DNA from: Spongospora subterranea
Taxonomy: Eukaryota; Endomyxa; Phytomyxea; Plasmodiophorida; Plasmodiophoridae
DNA length: 22,071 nt
Reading direction: 5' to 3'
NCBI GenBank assembly: GCA_900404475.1
Contig: OUQQ01000316.1
Span: forward strand, 1 to 22,071
Position numbers and translations under genes: made by a program. The notes beneath the pieces were generated by a model. That model saw nothing but the letters and a program-made list of their open reading frames with translations. It did not search any database and was not told where the DNA came from. The first letter of the stretch is position 1; every line of letters begins with the position of its first letter. Below are positions 10,286 to 20,345 of the stretch, piece by piece.

Positions 10286-11020
10286 ATGGAATTTACAGGT
10301 CTTCTAGGAAATAATCCTGAACCAGAACAAGAAGGGTGGTTCTCTGAGATACTCCATCTTACATGGATTCAGCGTCTTTGGGGATTTGTAATTTGCTTCT
10401 TTCTTGGAATGCTCTTTGGATTCATGTCTTCATTCGCTGTCGGATCTATCATCGTAGGTTAGTTGAGAGTTATCTTTCTTTCCCAATCAACTCAAAACTT
10501 TTAGGACGCCCTGCCAAGTTTGCTTTTCCCTATACGCTCTCAAACCTATTATCCCTTGGAAGGTAATATGACTGGTTTTTCGATTTTTTTTTTTAAGATT
10601 GTTTTAGCACAACATTCTTGATGGGACCAAAAGTAAGGATCTCGTCTTTGGTCTTTATTCGTTCCTTTACTATGCTGATTGCAGAGCCAATTTAAGGCAA
10701 TGTTTTCAAAGACCAGAATAGGTATGCTGGATGATGCCAAAACTATCAATATTTGTGATAACTTGTTGATAGTGGCTACAACAGTATATCTGTTCTTTTT
10801 GGTCCTCACTTTAGTCCTCGCTTTCAACGTTCGTCAATCATTGTTGACAACATTCCAGTTACTGACTTATTATTCATTGCAGCATGCCAAGCCGATCCTT
10901 GTTTTGATATCCATCATCATCCAGATGCTCGCTCTGGCATGGTATTCGTTATCATATATTCCATTTGCCCGCAATGCAGCATCGTCTTGCCTCCGTCGGA
11001 CATTCTCTACATTATGTTGA
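10286..11020 (+). CDS. SFT2: SFT2-domain Golgi membrane protein
   Basis: SFT2/SFT2D proteins are four-span membrane proteins of the Golgi linked to retrograde endosome-to-Golgi transport. Six exons: 10286-10457, 10505-10562, 10608-10632, 10685-10721, 10773-10828, 10883-11020, with introns of 47, 45, 52, 51 and 54 bp. The spliced product is 161 aa, the normal size (human SFT2D1/2 are about 160). Landmarks: LTWIQRLWGFVICFFLG (span 1); FAFPYTLSNLLSLGS joined to TTFLMGPK (span 2); QFKAMFSKTRI; VATTVYLFFLVLTLVLAF (span 3); ILVLISIIIQMLALAWYSLSYIPFAR (span 4). The last two introns are multiples of three without in-frame stops, so the frame reads through them; family alignment and length favour splicing. 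The 10829 donor (GTTCGT) is weak. Start is ATG 10286; an in-frame GTG lies at 10235. It converges with the PNUTS-like gene, stops 48 bp apart. Confidence 0.95.
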
Positions 11021-11021
11021 T

Positions 11022-11027
11022 AATAAA
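11022..11027 (+). promoter_or_regulatory. AATAAA poly(A) signal just after the SFT2 stop
   Basis: TGATAATAAA places the hexamer one base after the stop codon, inside the 48-bp spacer shared with the convergent PNUTS-like gene. Cleavage downstream of it would fall in, or very near, the coding end of the opposite gene. Confidence 0.45.
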
Positions 11028-11068
11028 TCTATCACATTACGATAAGAAGCATTGGTTATTGCTAAATT

Positions 11069-13482
11069 TTACTGTATTGCGGGAGCTGGCGTTGGTGGAG
11101 GTTTCTTCAATCGTCCAAACTGATCTACGTTTGAATTCGGATCAGTAGATTCTTCGGAGATATCAACTTCCTTATTGGGTCTGATTTGTGGGGTTCTCAT
11201 CCCTCCACGATGTTGGCCTCTAGCCCTTCCTCGCTTGAACGGTCCAGGGCCACCTTTATTCACTGCGGAAGCATCATGAAGATATGGGCATGTGTCGCCC
11301 AATGTACAGCCGCGAGGCATGATAAAGAACTTGCATATTCGGTTGGCGACACCAGGTCTCCGGTCTGCTTCAGGAATTGGTCGAGGAGATGCCCGACGAT
11401 CATTATCAGGACGGAAATGAGGTGGCGGCTGGACACTTCGGTAGGGGCCTCTTGGTGGTGGCGCATCAGTAAAGCGCCGGTCGTCGTACCGATCATTTGG
11501 GTGTCTTTCGTACATGTCGGGGGGATAAGGTCGCCTTTCAGGAGGATACACAAAATGACGGTCATCTTCACGAAAAGATGGTGGATAGCGAGGAGGTGGC
11601 TCATTGCCAACGGCTCTACAACCATCAAAATTCGGGTCACGAAACTGAGACCGATGTACATAAGGGCGCCCGTCTCGATCCGGCCCGAATCTCATTGGAG
11701 ATCTTCGCATATCAATATCAGGCCCATAAGGGACATTTTGTCTTCTCTCGTATTCGCTCCACTGTGATCGTGATGGTGGATTTACCCGGTCTTCAACACG
11801 AGGTCGAGGATACTCTTCTATGAACCGTCGTTGCATGAGCGCATGTTCCTGTGATCGCGAGTGGTCCAAAGGTATGCGTCGTTCCGGAAAACCTGCCGGC
11901 TCAAACTCAGGAGAATACGGGTTCAGATACGGATATGGCTCATGTGAAGGAAACCCGCGTTCGAATTCTTCCCTCCTGTCGTCGCGGCGTTGGCCCACCG
12001 TTGCTGATTGAACTGCCGGAATTGACGGAGGCAAAGGAAGACCGAAGTGATCTCTATTAACTGGTGGTGGTGGCGAACGAGGACGTTCACGACGAACTGG
12101 AGGCGGGGACCTTATCCTAATGGAGCTGAAATGGTTCGACTCAGGAAAATTGAAGTCATTATTCGATTCCTGGTATTGAGGGTCCTCAGTCTCAAGAAAA
12201 AGATCAGACATCAACGATGGATCAGCGGATATAAGTTCATCCAATGCCAATGAATTCTCGTGAGAGTCCAGTAAAACAACAGGATCGGACAGCATACCGC
12301 CAACAGGTGCTGGGAGATCCTGATTACCAAGGTCAACATGTTGACTAGCGATTGGTGCATTGATGTACCTTTAAATCCTTGTAAAATGGATTGGCAGTGG
12401 AAACAGATTGCGCCTCGTCAGATGTGGGTTCAGGATTCGGTGGGACTTGATCTTTTTTGAAATAAACAAGTTCCATTACGCTGGCAACTCGATTCGCTTG
12501 AACAGATTTCTCAGTACTGTTCACGCCCTTTTGAGAAAATTTGCAATCCTCGGGAATCATTAACCGGTGTGGTGTCTGCCAGACGGTTTGCGGTAAAATG
12601 ATATAGGATGGATTAGATTGAACAACGGCTTCTTGACCAGATTGCAACATTTCTTCAATGGGATCGTGAAATATCTTGACCATCTCCAATTTGTGCTCAG
12701 GAGCCCACTGAAGGGACTTGGAATGTTCTGAGCGTTTCTTCTTTCGAGCTGGTTCGTCCGAGCAAGCGTCGCTGAAGTATTCAGGATCGCGTTCAAATAT
12801 TACCTTCCTATCGGTCCTGCCTACCACTATTGAGTAATGCTCTACATTTGGTTTCTCGCTTTGCCATTGTGTTAAAGCGTATTTTGCCTGTTCTCGGACA
12901 CTACGGTCACCACATTTTAACGCCAACTCAGAAACCAATGCTTCTAGCGAAGTAGCCATGTTTCCGGAAATCGGAAGCCTAGCAGCCAGTTTCAACAGAG
13001 CCAACTGGGAAAGTCGATCAGTCCCTGGACTCAATTACTATGGCGATGTTGATACAGACCTGTAATCCCTGGCGACCTTCATCAACAGCTTGTCCCAACC
13101 AGTTTGTCAACTGGACATGCCCGTCAATGGCCATGAACTTAGCCAACGCGTCTTTCGTCTCGACATTGCATATAGTGTTGACAATAACCAAGCGATCGTC
13201 GGGATTAGCTACCCTCATTTCGTTAATCTTCTTGACCATTCGTTCAAGGCCGGTAGGCGGGCGACCCCTCCTCTTACGCCTGATGGCATCCTTGGCACCC
13301 GACATTGGCCAATCCGGTTGGTCGTCCAGGCGACAGGTCCGTGAGCGCATCACAGGATCCGACAGGTGAGGGCCGTGGGGCATCCTACAGTGCACATATG
13401 GATCTGTATCATGAGCCGTCCAGCGGGACAGAGGACACAAATAGGTACGGTAGGAAGTTGACCTGCTGCTCTGCCGTCCCAT
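11069..13482 (-). CDS. PPP1R10: PNUTS-like PP1 nuclear-targeting subunit (TFIIS-N domain, RVxF motif, CCCH finger)
   Basis: PNUTS recruits protein phosphatase 1 to chromatin and RNA polymerase II termination complexes. Exons on the minus strand: 13482-13077, 13024-12369, 12319-11069; introns 52 and 49 bp, phases 1 and 0; 770 aa. Order of parts: a basic RKRRGRPPTG AT-hook-like motif (about 68-77); a TFIIS-N/LW helical domain (about 80-200, including QLTNWLGQAVDEG joined by splicing to TDRLSQLALLKLAARLP); a PP1-docking RVxF-type KSLQW (238-242) followed by PEHKL, as in PNUTS (W-P-E-x-x-K-L); a long Arg/Pro/Tyr-rich disordered region; a C-x8-C-x5-C-x3-H zinc finger (C683, C692, C698, H702); and a basic Gly/Arg tail. 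This is the PNUTS domain order. ATG 13482 follows an in-frame stop; ATG 13305 (MSGAK) is the alternative start. It is divergent from site-1 protease. The first intron's donor (GTCGCC) is weak but restores the exact family spacing. Confidence 0.85.
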
Positions 13483-13918
13483 CGTCACACCATCTGGGTC
13501 ATATCAATCCCTCATACTGCTCATTCTGTACTCATATCCCCCTCAATGTTATATAATGTAAAATGCAACTTTCTTTCGAATCAGTGACCGAACAATAATA
13601 CTGATAATCATTCGAGTGTAAAGCTCCTCGAAAAATGTTCTAAGCAGAAAGGATATATTGGCCAAATGTTTTGCATACCAAGTAAATGGCCGCCAAGTCG
13701 TTGTCGTAAGGAATAATGCTCTGTTGGTTTATTTTCCCATTGACTGCGATTTTGGTTTATGGGGGTGGTGTAGCGTGAGTCTATTCACATGGATACACGG
13801 TATTGTGTACCATACATATCGTTATCTCTCAGATATCAGTTCATCTGATTCCATCATTCTTCTGAATATATTAACGCTCGATTTATGCCTCTTTCCCTCT
13901 CGCCATATCCCATAGCCA
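13483..13918. other. Divergent intergenic region, probably with 5' exon(s) of site-1 protease
   Basis: This lies between the starts of PNUTS (minus) and the site-1 protease frame (plus) and should hold a bidirectional promoter. Part of it may code: 13648-13774, preceded by CTAAGCAG and followed by GTGAGT, is open in the protease frame and reads RNNALLVYFPIDCDFGL. This resembles the site-1 protease prodomain block RNNPxxxYPSDF. It could splice in phase 0 to 13916 after CATAG (141-bp intron). The signal-peptide exon was not found. The exon model is inference. Confidence 0.4.
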
Positions 13919-16627
13919 ATGCGTTCAGTCATATATCTTGTTGCTATAGGATTTACAGTTAAATCACTCTTTCATTTAACTGCTGAATATCGAGGTCGCC
14001 CATACAGGTGTTCCAGCCACAGTTTATTTTCTCTTTTCGAATATATGATATACCCGTTTTATATTTCAAGCATTGATATTGAACCAGCTTCGCCGGACGA
14101 CAACTTTTTTGACAATAACGTAGAATTGTCCATATCTGGAAGTCATTCGCGCTCCCTTCTTCAAGTTCAATTCGGCAATGAACCTTCTGGCGGGTCGGCA
14201 TATCAGGTTGATGCTGTTATTGATGGAATAACCGGCGCCAACATCAGAATAGCAGTTTTGGATTCAGGATCAACCACAAATCATCCTGCACTCTCCAAGG
14301 TTGTTGAGAGACTCGATTTCACAAGCGATGGTGATCCTGGTGATGTCCTTGGTCATGGGACGTTTGTGGCCTCTGTAATTGCAGGTAATGATCCTCAATG
14401 CCTAGGCCTCGCTCCTGACGCTCTTCTTCATATCTTCCGGATGTTCACGGCTGATCAGACATCCTACACATCATGGTTTATCGATGCATTCAATTACGCC
14501 ATGTGGGCTGGTGTTGACGTCATAAACCTATCTGTTGGTGGACCTGATCATTATGACGCCCCTTTCATGGAGAAGATATCAGAGATGTGTGCCTTTGGAA
14601 TGATTGTCGTATCGGCAAACGGTAATGATGGTCCATTATGGGGCACCCATATGAATCCAGCGGATATGTCGTGTGTTATTGGGGTTGGTGGATTATCTGC
14701 CGATGGGTCGATTGCCAGTTTCAGCGCCCGAGGCATGACTGCTCATGAGCTTCATCATCATGGGTATGGACGAATCAAACCTGATATTGTGACATTGGCT
14801 GAAAAAGTCCAGGGTTCTGCGATCAATTCGGGCTGTAAGACTCTAACAGGAACATCTGTTGCCTCCCCAATTGTGGCTGGGGCGGTTGCCATGCTGCTGT
14901 CGTCATTACCGTCTAATTCATTACTCAGGAATCCTGCTGCTATCAAGCAATCCTTGATCAAGACTGCTGAGCGAATTGCTCACAGCAGTATGTTCGAACA
15001 AGGTGCTGGTAAAATGCAGGTTCGAAAAGCCCTACAGATGTTATCAAATATGAAGGCCCATGTCAGTGTATTTCCTAGTGCAATCGATTTTACCGATCAT
15101 GAATATTTCTGGCCTTACTCGTCGCAGCCGATATTTGCATCAGCTGAGCCTGTAATCTGTAATCTCACGGTCTTGAACAGTGTTGGAGTTGAAGGTGTCA
15201 TAGTTCCTGAATCGGTGCTGTTCACACCCGCTCTGTCGAATCAGCCCGAATTATCATTAGGCTACAGTTATTCCGATCTATTATGGCCATGGAGCGGTTG
15301 GTTTGCCGTTCATATCGGCGTAGCTCATGATGTTGGGGAAGCCATTACAGTGTCTGGTCAGATCGGATTTACTGTCCGATCAGGTCGTGATCTACATCAT
15401 GTCGATATCCCTTTATCAGTTCCTGTCATCCCAAAGCCACCTCGCCGGACTCGCCTGCTGTGGGATCAGTTTCACAATGTCCAGTTTCCTCAGATATTCG
15501 TCCCCCGTGATAATCTCAATGAGGTTGTTGACACTCTCGATTGGCATGGGGATCACCTTCACACCAATTTCCGTACTTTCTACAAAGCATTACGCTCAGC
15601 TGGATTTTACATTGATATTTTATATCGAGATTTCACATGCATCGACGCGGAACGATATGGGGCGCTATTAATCGTTGACCCAGAGAGAGAAATCTTGAAT
15701 TTTGAAATCGCACAACTGGCGCAGGACGTAATGCAAAGCGGATTATCCGTTGTTGTGATTGCTGACTGGTTCAATCTTGATCAAATGTCTAAAACACGGT
15801 TCTTCGATAAGGTGCTGGCCTCGTTTATGCATCTTTGTATGACCTGACTGAATGCACAGAATACTCAAAAATGGTGGGAACCGTTTACTGGTGGTGCAAA
15901 TATTCCAGCCATCAATGATCTTTTGCGCCTGTTTGATATCGAATTCTCAGATGATGTCGTAGAGGGCGTTTTTAGGATCAATGGCCGTCCCACTATTTTT
16001 AACTCGGGGTCATCACTGAGAAGGTTTCCGGCAGGGGGGAAGGTCCTCAGTTTCGCTTCGCTATCCTCATCGATAGGGGCTTCTGGACCTATTGCTATTG
16101 GTGGAATAGTATCTGTCAATGGCAGTCGAATAGCTGTGTTTGGAGATTCCAACGGTATTGATGATTCGCAATCAGATGCATCTAATCGGGCTGATTGGCT
16201 TGTCCTTTTACTGATTGAGTATGCTACATCCGGTATCGTTCCAGATCATCTTGCTACAGGGCTAACTCTACTCGAAACTGCTCTGGATAGTAATCGCGAT
16301 TCACCGGTTCGCCCAACACTTGATTTCTCGCCATTTTTATTCGGGTCGAACCCGTTCGCCATGTGCCCTAATAACAAATCAACGTTCGATGTGTCTCGAC
16401 ATCAGACACTGAGGACTGTTCGAAAAGTACCCCTTCACGTTCAAGAACGATCTGCGATTAATTTACAAATATTTGTTGCCATTATCGTTCTTTCCTCACT
16501 CATATACTTGCTGTTCAAGCGTCGCCAAAGGAGGCGTTCGCCAACAATGCTACCGACTAATATCACTGATTTTGAGGACGACGGCCGGTCTTTTCGACGA
16601 AGATCTACCACATTTGCACTATCATAA
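13919..16627 (+). CDS. MBTPS1: Membrane-bound site-1 protease (SKI-1/MBTPS1), subtilisin family; N-terminus incomplete
   Basis: A Golgi subtilase that cuts membrane precursors (SREBP and ATF6 in animals) in the lumen after R-x-x-L-type motifs. Exons 13919-15811 and 15860-16627; 48-bp intron, phase 0, joining FFDK to NTQKWWEPFTGGANIPA. Numbered from ATG 13919: Asp115 (AVLDSGS), His146 (LGHGTFVASV), oxyanion Asn236 (SANGNDGPLWGT), Ser313 (LTGTSVASPIVAGA). Specific site-1 protease blocks follow: FRMFTADQTSYTSWFIDAFN, FWPYSSQPIF, LLWPWSGWFAV, RLLWDQFHNVQFP, LDWHGDHLHTNFR and AVFGDSNGIDDS. A C-terminal span (INLQIFVAIIVLSSLIYLLF) and a basic tail give type I topology. HSRSLL (76-81) sits where the human enzyme has its RRLL autoprocessing site. 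The 63 bp at 14008-14070 are probably an in-frame intron (GTGTTC to TTTCAAG). Modelled length is 865-886 aa against 1052 in human; the signal peptide and part of the prodomain lie upstream. Confidence 0.95.
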
Positions 16628-16760
16628 TTTTTACTCTTAGAACAAGAGTTATTGTTTGAATAACGAAGAATACAGTATAATTTATATCAATGTAAGTTCC
16701 ATATCTTGATGCACATTGTGTTGATTATCCAGCGTCCTTCGAAAACTTGCCGGATGACTC

Positions 16761-17879
16761 ATGGCTTTGCCCTTCCCTTCCGAATGTTTGATTAGCACAG
16801 AGATATCTGTGGCACCTGTATCACAAATGGTCCATGTCGTGTTAAGGGCATTAATCTTGTCGTTCCTGACTTCTGTTGCCACTGTATGTGGAGGCATATT
16901 AACCATTTTCATCGACAAGGAGAGCAAAGAGAAGGTGATCCCGAGGAGCCTGGGAGTTGCCGCCGGAGTGATGGTAAAATAACAATTATGAAAGGGAATG
17001 TTTTACTGATGGATTTGTGATAGATATATGTCGCATTGCTCGAGCTGATGAGGGAATCTAGTGAATCATTCAATCTTGATCACAATAAAACCCAGTCCTC
17101 AATGTGGTCTACCGCATTCTTCTTTTTCGGCATGATATTCATCGCTATCGTTGGGGCGATATGCGACAAAGCTACAGCCTATGCACAGTCTTTGAACCAA
17201 GATCCGAATTTCGAGGACTTAGAAGACAGAGATTATGAAGTCAATACTGCTGCAAAAACCGGTCGCGCTACCAAGAGGCAATCAGTGTTTAAGAATCCAC
17301 CGATTCTCTCGTCAACGATCACTACCCTAGCGGTGGCGCTTCATAATATCCCTGAGGGGATCAGCTTGTTTATCGTCGCTGTACAGAATCCTGAACTGGG
17401 ATTGCCGTTAGCTGTATGTGGTTATGGGTCTGGCCTCCCTCCTTTATCTGACGGCAATCTCTTTTAGATCGCCATGGCGGTTCACAATGTCCCAGAAGGG
17501 GTGTGCATAGCGATGCCTATATACTTCAAGAGTAATAGTAAAGTCCAGGCCGTATCTTGGGCTCTGATTGCAGGAGCAGTTGAGTTCGCAGGGTCCTTGA
17601 TTGCCTTGAGTCTCCCTACTCAATGGTTTACCCCCTTTTTTATTGGATCCACTACAGCCCGTATGGACTCATTATATCTCTTTAAATTTGTTTCTAACTG
17701 TTGCATTAGTGACAGCAGGGATGATGGTTTACGCCAGCTTTACAGAAGTGTTAGCTCACGCACGTGATCACGATCCCAAGGATCAAAGCACGAGCAAGTT
17801 CGTGTTCCTGGGCATGTTTCTTATGGCATTGTCATTGATTCTTATTGAGCATGCTCGAGACGTTGGCAGGCTCGTATAG
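16761..17879 (+). CDS. ZIP-family divalent metal transporter (ZupT/GufA-like)
   Basis: Eight-span ZIP transporter that probably moves Zn2+ or related divalent metals into the cytosol from outside or from an organelle. Exons 16761-16973, 17024-17413, 17468-17660, 17710-17879; introns 50, 54 and 49 bp; phases 0, 0, 1; 321 aa. The metal-site signatures are in spans 4 and 5: LAVALHNIPEGISLF and AMAVHNVPEGVCIAM (HNxPEG twice, typical of the ZupT/GufA branch). Other spans: VLRALILSFLTSVATVCGG; GVAAGVM joined to IYVALLEL; AFFFFGMIFIAIVGAICD; ALIAGAVEFAGSLIALSL; STTAL joined to TAGMMVYASFTEVL; VFLGMFLMALSLILIE. The acidic/basic loop between spans 3 and 4 (about 50 residues) has no His cluster. The third intron was placed by phase and by the conserved TAGMMVY block. 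It starts 133 bp after the protease stop. The subcellular site cannot be read from the sequence. Confidence 0.93.
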
Positions 17880-18320
17880 GGCTCCTATGGATTAATTCAA
17901 ACTCTTCGTCTTACATACCAGAGATAAAATGTTTTATTTTGATTATCACATCCGTTATGGGTCACAATTGACAACTATATCCCAAACGATATGATTATAG
18001 TGGTGATGTCGCGATCACTTGACGGCCACAGTCCACACATAATCGCAATAACAGGCGCAGTTTATTATGATGACGATATCATTTCGCAGTTTATTATCAT
18101 TACGATACATCGCTGTCGCAGTTTATTATCATGACGACACATCCCTGTCATCATCTCGCAGTTTATTATCATTACGATACATCCCTGTCGCAGTTTATTA
18201 TCATGACGATACATCCCTGTCGCAGTTTATTATCATGACGATACATCCCTGTCGCAGTTTATTATCATGACGATACATCCCTGTCGCAGTTTATTATCAT
18301 GACGATACATCCCTGTTATC
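17880..18320. other. Intergenic interval between the ZIP gene and the unrecognised gene, half minisatellite
   Basis: 17880-18054 holds the 3' end of the ZIP gene; GATAAAATG and TTTTATTTTG near 17925-17940 may serve in 3'-end formation. The rest is the 32-bp tandem array, so the promoter and leader of the downstream gene must lie in or next to the array. No other gene was seen. Confidence 0.55.
18055..18315. repeat. 32-bp minisatellite, eight copies, ending 5 bp before a start codon
   Basis: Unit of 32 bp beginning TCGCAGTTTATTATCATGAC and ending GATACATCCCTG. Full copies start at 18084, 18116, 18156, 18188, 18220, 18252 and 18284. A shortened, diverged copy lies at 18055-18083, and an 8-bp insertion (18148-18155) precedes the copy at 18156. 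The four copies from 18188 on appear identical; older variants (CATTACG, GACACATC, ATCGCTG) sit upstream, suggesting recent expansion at the downstream end. There are no spacers, so it is not CRISPR. The next five bases (TTATC) are followed by the ATG at 18321. Confidence 0.95.
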
Positions 18321-20305
18321 ATGGAGGATCACCATGTTCCATATTCGGGTCAGTTCGACCTGAACTGGTCTGATCAAATCCAAGAATATATACAACGTCT
18401 GTCGTTGCTATCATCCAATACGCAGCCTGATCTGTCCATCATCAACGGGCTTGTCAACTTGGCAAATCAATATCGTATATCCGATCGGAACCTAGCTGAA
18501 AGACTTTTGTGCCAATGCCAATCGTCGTTGGTTTTATACCTTACGATTATCAGTCGATTAGAATCTGATTTTACAGATGCAATTCTGCATGCATTATTAG
18601 GTAATGATGACGATCAACGAGCAAGAGATCTTTTGCCGCTTTTTCAAGGTGAATATATATGGACAGGTTAGTGTTTTCTGAACCACCAAAGGTCTAGTTT
18701 TGAACAGTGTTCATTGTAGTTCACGATGCATTTCGCAGATTATCTCCTGATCAGCTTTCGAAGTGCCTCTGGTTCTGTCCACATTTGTACAACGTCTATG
18801 CCCTCGAGCACCTTCCTCTAATTCCAGATAGAATTATTGCTCTGTTCACATTGCCCAAAAATGATTATTTTCCTGCACAGTATCTCTTCGATCGGATTTG
18901 CAATGCGAATTCCTGTCAAGTCGATATTATTGACGATCTTGTTAAACTAGCAGAAAGTGGGCTTTGCTCCGAATACGATCTGGATAATTCTGTTGACAAT
19001 GCATGTCGATATTTAATCCATCGTTGTATCGGCAAGAATGAGGCCGTAGTTCGTCAAGGGCGACGATTGCTGCTATCTTTTGCTGGCAAGTCATCTCAGC
19101 GTATTTTGCAGATAATTGTTGAGTTAATGCGAGTTCCTGAGTCACAAGATGCTCTTCATTATATATATAATTGTGTCCGATATTTCCCAAGATGCTCAAT
19201 CGGTTATATTATAGCGTCGCCTTCATTCATGTCCGAATTTAATCCTGATACGATCAATTCTGCTCTGAATAACCTCATTCACCTTATCCCATCATCACCA
19301 GGAACAGATTCAGATATGATTTGGCCTATACTTATTGATTTAGTTGGTTACGATCATGACAAGCTTCAGATCAACTCCTTGTCGGTTTTACGAGATCATC
19401 TACCGGTCCCATCGATCGCCGTCCTCAACTGGCCATTATGCTTTTCACTGATTACGATCTGGGGATCCATTATTGCGAGCCTAAATGAAGATCAGAAATT
19501 CACTGTTTTGAATATGATCAGAGATGTCGTTGTTAAACTGTCGATCGCGTCCGATACTTGCCTATTAAGTCAATCATTAATACTGGACCAAATAACATCT
19601 CATTCTCATGATGATGTTAATGATGACGGTATCCAGCAGTCTCTTCACATTGACATGTTGAAGTCATTGCTAGTCGTTGGTGGTGTTCAAGACCCATCTC
19701 GACTTGAGACGTTGGGTGTTTTAATCCAGAGACATTTTGGTGGGCTTCATGCCCCCAATCCCATAGAGATGAAAACTTTTTTAAAATCGCCTTTACAGCC
19801 CTTCGATCACCGCGTAAATCAGCTCTTTAGTCGTACTCCATCTCTGTTCGAGGTTATATCTCTTGTTGGGGACATCGGTCCTGTGGTTGCTATTGCTAAA
19901 AGCCTATTGCTTTGCCTGATCCGTTCGTTTAACTGCCCATCCGTTCCCCCTCATACTATCTTTTTTAGCCAACGAGCGATTGCAATGCTACGTTCGTTAT
20001 CGGGCGGGTTACCAACCGTTCTGACTCATATCGATATTTGCCCCATGCTCGGATTGATTCACTCAAGTGAAACGGTTGCCATATTGGCCAGGGTACTTGA
20101 GCACTTAATCGCTCCAAATCCATACATTGCCGATATGATGGCGGATGAGATTGAAAGAATCTCATTGAATAACATATTTCATCCTAGTATCGCTCATATC
20201 TACTCTCAGATCATCGAACTTAATGAATCTACGACAACTTCCGAATTAATGCCCTCATCTTCCACAGTAATGTCAGATTCTACCACTATTTCTTCTCAGA
20301 CTTAA
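18321..20305 (+). CDS. Unrecognised large helical protein (641 aa model)
   Basis: I do not recognise this protein. Model: exons 18321-18648 and 18708-20305, 59-bp intron, phase 1, 641 aa. An alternative donor at 18667 (GTTAGT) gives a 41-bp intron and six more residues. The whole length is rich in Leu and Ile in amphipathic helix-like blocks (for example LAERLLCQCQSSLVLYLTI and QRILQIIVELMRVPE), as in HEAT/ARM-type scaffolds. It has no obvious signal peptide, zinc finger or catalytic motif. The last ~25 residues are Ser/Thr-rich. Codon use resembles its neighbours and the frame is intact for over 1.9 kb, so it is a real gene. It starts right after a minisatellite and converges with the TrpRS gene (stops 40 bp apart). 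A subunit of a large nuclear or trafficking complex is possible but only a guess. Confidence 0.75.
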
Positions 20306-20310
20306 ATAAA
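20305..20310 (+). promoter_or_regulatory. AATAAA overlapping the stop of the unrecognised gene
   Basis: The stop TAA (20303-20305) continues into AATAAA, giving TTAAATAAA. Together with the OST48 and SFT2 ends, this is the third gene in the window with the hexamer on or beside the stop codon. Confidence 0.4.
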
Positions 20311-20345
20311 TTATACCTACGTGGACTGTTCTTTTCCTCGATTTG

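Noticed and set aside
11186..11823. Plus-strand frames of 193 and 108 codons
   Set aside because: They are antisense shadows of the Arg/Pro/Tyr-rich PNUTS region, with no recognisable motif of their own.
8656..16627. A functional secretory-pathway cluster (OST48, SFT2, site-1 protease)
   Set aside because: The genes have separate orientations and promoters with an unrelated PNUTS gene between them; the grouping is probably chance.
18067..18270. 67-codon open frame with repeated VAVYYHDDTSL
   Set aside because: It is a translation of the 32-bp minisatellite and has no independent coding support.
18055..18315. CRISPR-like array of 32-bp repeats
   Set aside because: Copies are directly head to tail without spacers, and the window is eukaryotic.
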